DNA of 64,000 nt from Pseudoips prasinana (lineage: Eukaryota; Arthropoda; Insecta; Lepidoptera; Nolidae). Within the stretch, counting starts at the first letter, position 1. Each line of letters starts with the position of its first letter. The stretch covers positions 16,813,201-16,877,200 of the forward strand of contig OX621257.1 in the NCBI GenBank assembly GCA_951640165.1, given 5' to 3'. Positions 62,867-64,000 of this stretch are shown piece by piece. The notes under the pieces were generated by a model. It did not search any database, was not told the DNA's origin, and was given only the letters and a program-made list of their open reading frames with translations. The translations under genes and the position numbers were made by a program.

Positions 62867-64000
62867 TCAATTTCAATTTCAATTTATTTATTGCATTCAA
62901 GGGTTTACATAGGTCTTAACAATAGAATAGGTACAGTACCAAACATGAACCCTGCTAGGGCACAGCAATATTTTTACAATATAATTTGTCATTTTAAACA
63001 TATAAGGGAGGTAGTATAGTAGGTACAGGTATAAATAATTGTCATGATGTGTGATGTCAGGTCTTGAGTTTATGTTATGTAAATCAGAGTAAGAAAAGAG
63101 AAAAAATTAATTGCGTTATTCATATTATTTACTAATTGCATTTGCGCTTATTATTATTTATTATATGCTTGAATTAATATTATGATTGAATTAATATTTA
63201 TTACGATTTAAAGATGTCAAACGTTTTTTTTAATTTATTATAATGATTCATCATTCAAATACTCATTTATTGAATAGTAGCTTTTTTGTATGAGGAAGCT
63301 TTTTAATTTTCTTGTGAAAATATGGATATTTTCTTCGTCTTTTATGCAGTCTGGTAGTTTGTTGTAGAGTTTTACCGACATAGCAAGTGGACTAGAAGAG
63401 TGCATTTTTATTCTTGATGATGGTAATTTTAATCTGTCTTTATGTCGAAATGTGTATTTTGTTGATGTATTTCCTCTTTTGTTAAACAATTCTGGCTGCT
63501 TCCGAACGAATTTACATATTTCATGAATGTAGATACCTGGTAAAGTAAGTATTTTGTAATTTTGGAAGTGTGGTTTGCAACTGTCGCCATGTCGGTTTGT
63601 TGTATGTTAGCTAAGATTCTGACTAGTTTTTTTTGTAACGTAAAGAGAGTAGGTGCGTCAGTGCTATTTCCCCACATTATTATACCATAGCTAATCCATG
63701 CGAAAGCATATGCGTAGTAGGTGGTGAGTGCTGTTTTTAGATCCGTGGTTGTCTTAATCTCTCGGAGAGCATACGTGAATTTCGAGATTTTTGCTTTTAC
63801 TTTTTGTATGTGCTGTTTCCAACTTATTTGTTTGTCAATTTTTAATCCTAGTAGCGTGAATTCGTTAACTACTTCTATTTTTAGAGTATTATATGTAAAG
63901 TCAATGTTAATAGGTGCCTTCTGATTAGGGTGAAATGTCATAAGTTTAGTTTTTGCAAAATTAATTTCTAGGTTATGTTCTTGCATCCAGGTCATTAATG
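62867..64000 (-). mobile_element. LINE 3' end, runs off the window
   Basis: Minus strand: a reverse transcriptase C-terminal region from the window edge to 63238, a 3' UTR of ~350 bp, and a hexamer tail of TTGAAA units at 62870-62885. Related to 1978-2941. The upstream part lies beyond 64000. Confidence 0.75.
63238..64000 (-). pseudogene. Non-LTR reverse transcriptase C-terminus, frameshifted
   Basis: From the edge it reads MTWMQEHNLEINFAKTKLMT, FTLLGLKIDKQISWKQHIQK and YAFAWISYGIIMWGNSTDAP. Near 63580-63595 the homology changes frame. It then continues as ILTLPGIYIHEICKFVRKQP, SVKLYNKLPDCIKDEENIHI and ends SYYSINEYLNDESL at 63238. The first segment includes the conserved 'N..KT..M.F' region after the YADD motif; YADD itself should lie just beyond the window. 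One frameshift and no other stop were noticed. Confidence 0.72.

Overview
The window looks like AT-rich lepidopteran (moth or butterfly) nuclear DNA with no recognisable host gene. The evidence is a set of repeat families typical of Lepidoptera: RTE-type LINE tails reading like 'gaggcctttgtccagcagtgg', tRNA-derived SINEs, short non-autonomous Helitrons ending in a GC hairpin plus CTAG, and mariner and Tc1 copies. No bacterial operons, CRISPR arrays, rRNA genes or true tRNA genes were seen. All coding-like sequence that I can identify belongs to transposable elements.

Layout. 0-12 kb: LINE 3' ends (869-1505, 1978-2941, 6713-7290), a Helitron, a SINE, an inverted SINE composite, a mariner half, and an RTE end at 11.5 kb. 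12-26 kb: SINEs, RTE tails, Helitrons and several long hairpins; a LINE end sits inside a SINE at 24.4-25.0 kb. 26.5-29.4 kb: a LINE whose ORF fuses an ORF1-like N-terminus to reverse transcriptase and RNase H, split by a 155-bp Helitron. 29.4-37 kb: a 36-bp perfect inverted repeat, a Tc1 end, SINEs including one resembling 5S rRNA, and two MITE-like families. 37.6-38.9 kb: a complete cecropia-type mariner with an open 335-codon transposase, terminal inverted repeats and TA flanks. 39-49 kb: sparse DNA, then nested SINE, Helitron and RTE insertions. 49.6-51.5 kb: a 5'-truncated LINE with an open 510-aa reverse transcriptase. 51.6-64 kb: Helitrons, an unidentified element with ~100-bp inverted termini, SINEs, and a LINE running off the right edge.

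How the parts interact. At least six insertions into older elements can be ordered: LINE in SINE, Helitron in LINE, SINE in SINE, Helitron in an inverted SINE, RTE in Helitron, and TIR element in Helitron. The short elements appear to depend on partners. SINE-like repeats share 3' tails with LINEs, and two Helitron groups share one 3' terminus. Only the mariner transposase and the 49.6-kb reverse transcriptase retain the catalytic residues I could check.

No new cellular system was found. The best leads are a three-copy element built from palindromic modules with a constant 3' hairpin and T-run, a set of at least eight long, nearly perfect inverted repeats with 3-8-base loops (one shown by comparison with its family to be a local inverted duplication), the Helitron-split LINE ORF, and the 5S-like SINE. 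All identifications are by eye from motifs; no alignment or database search was run.
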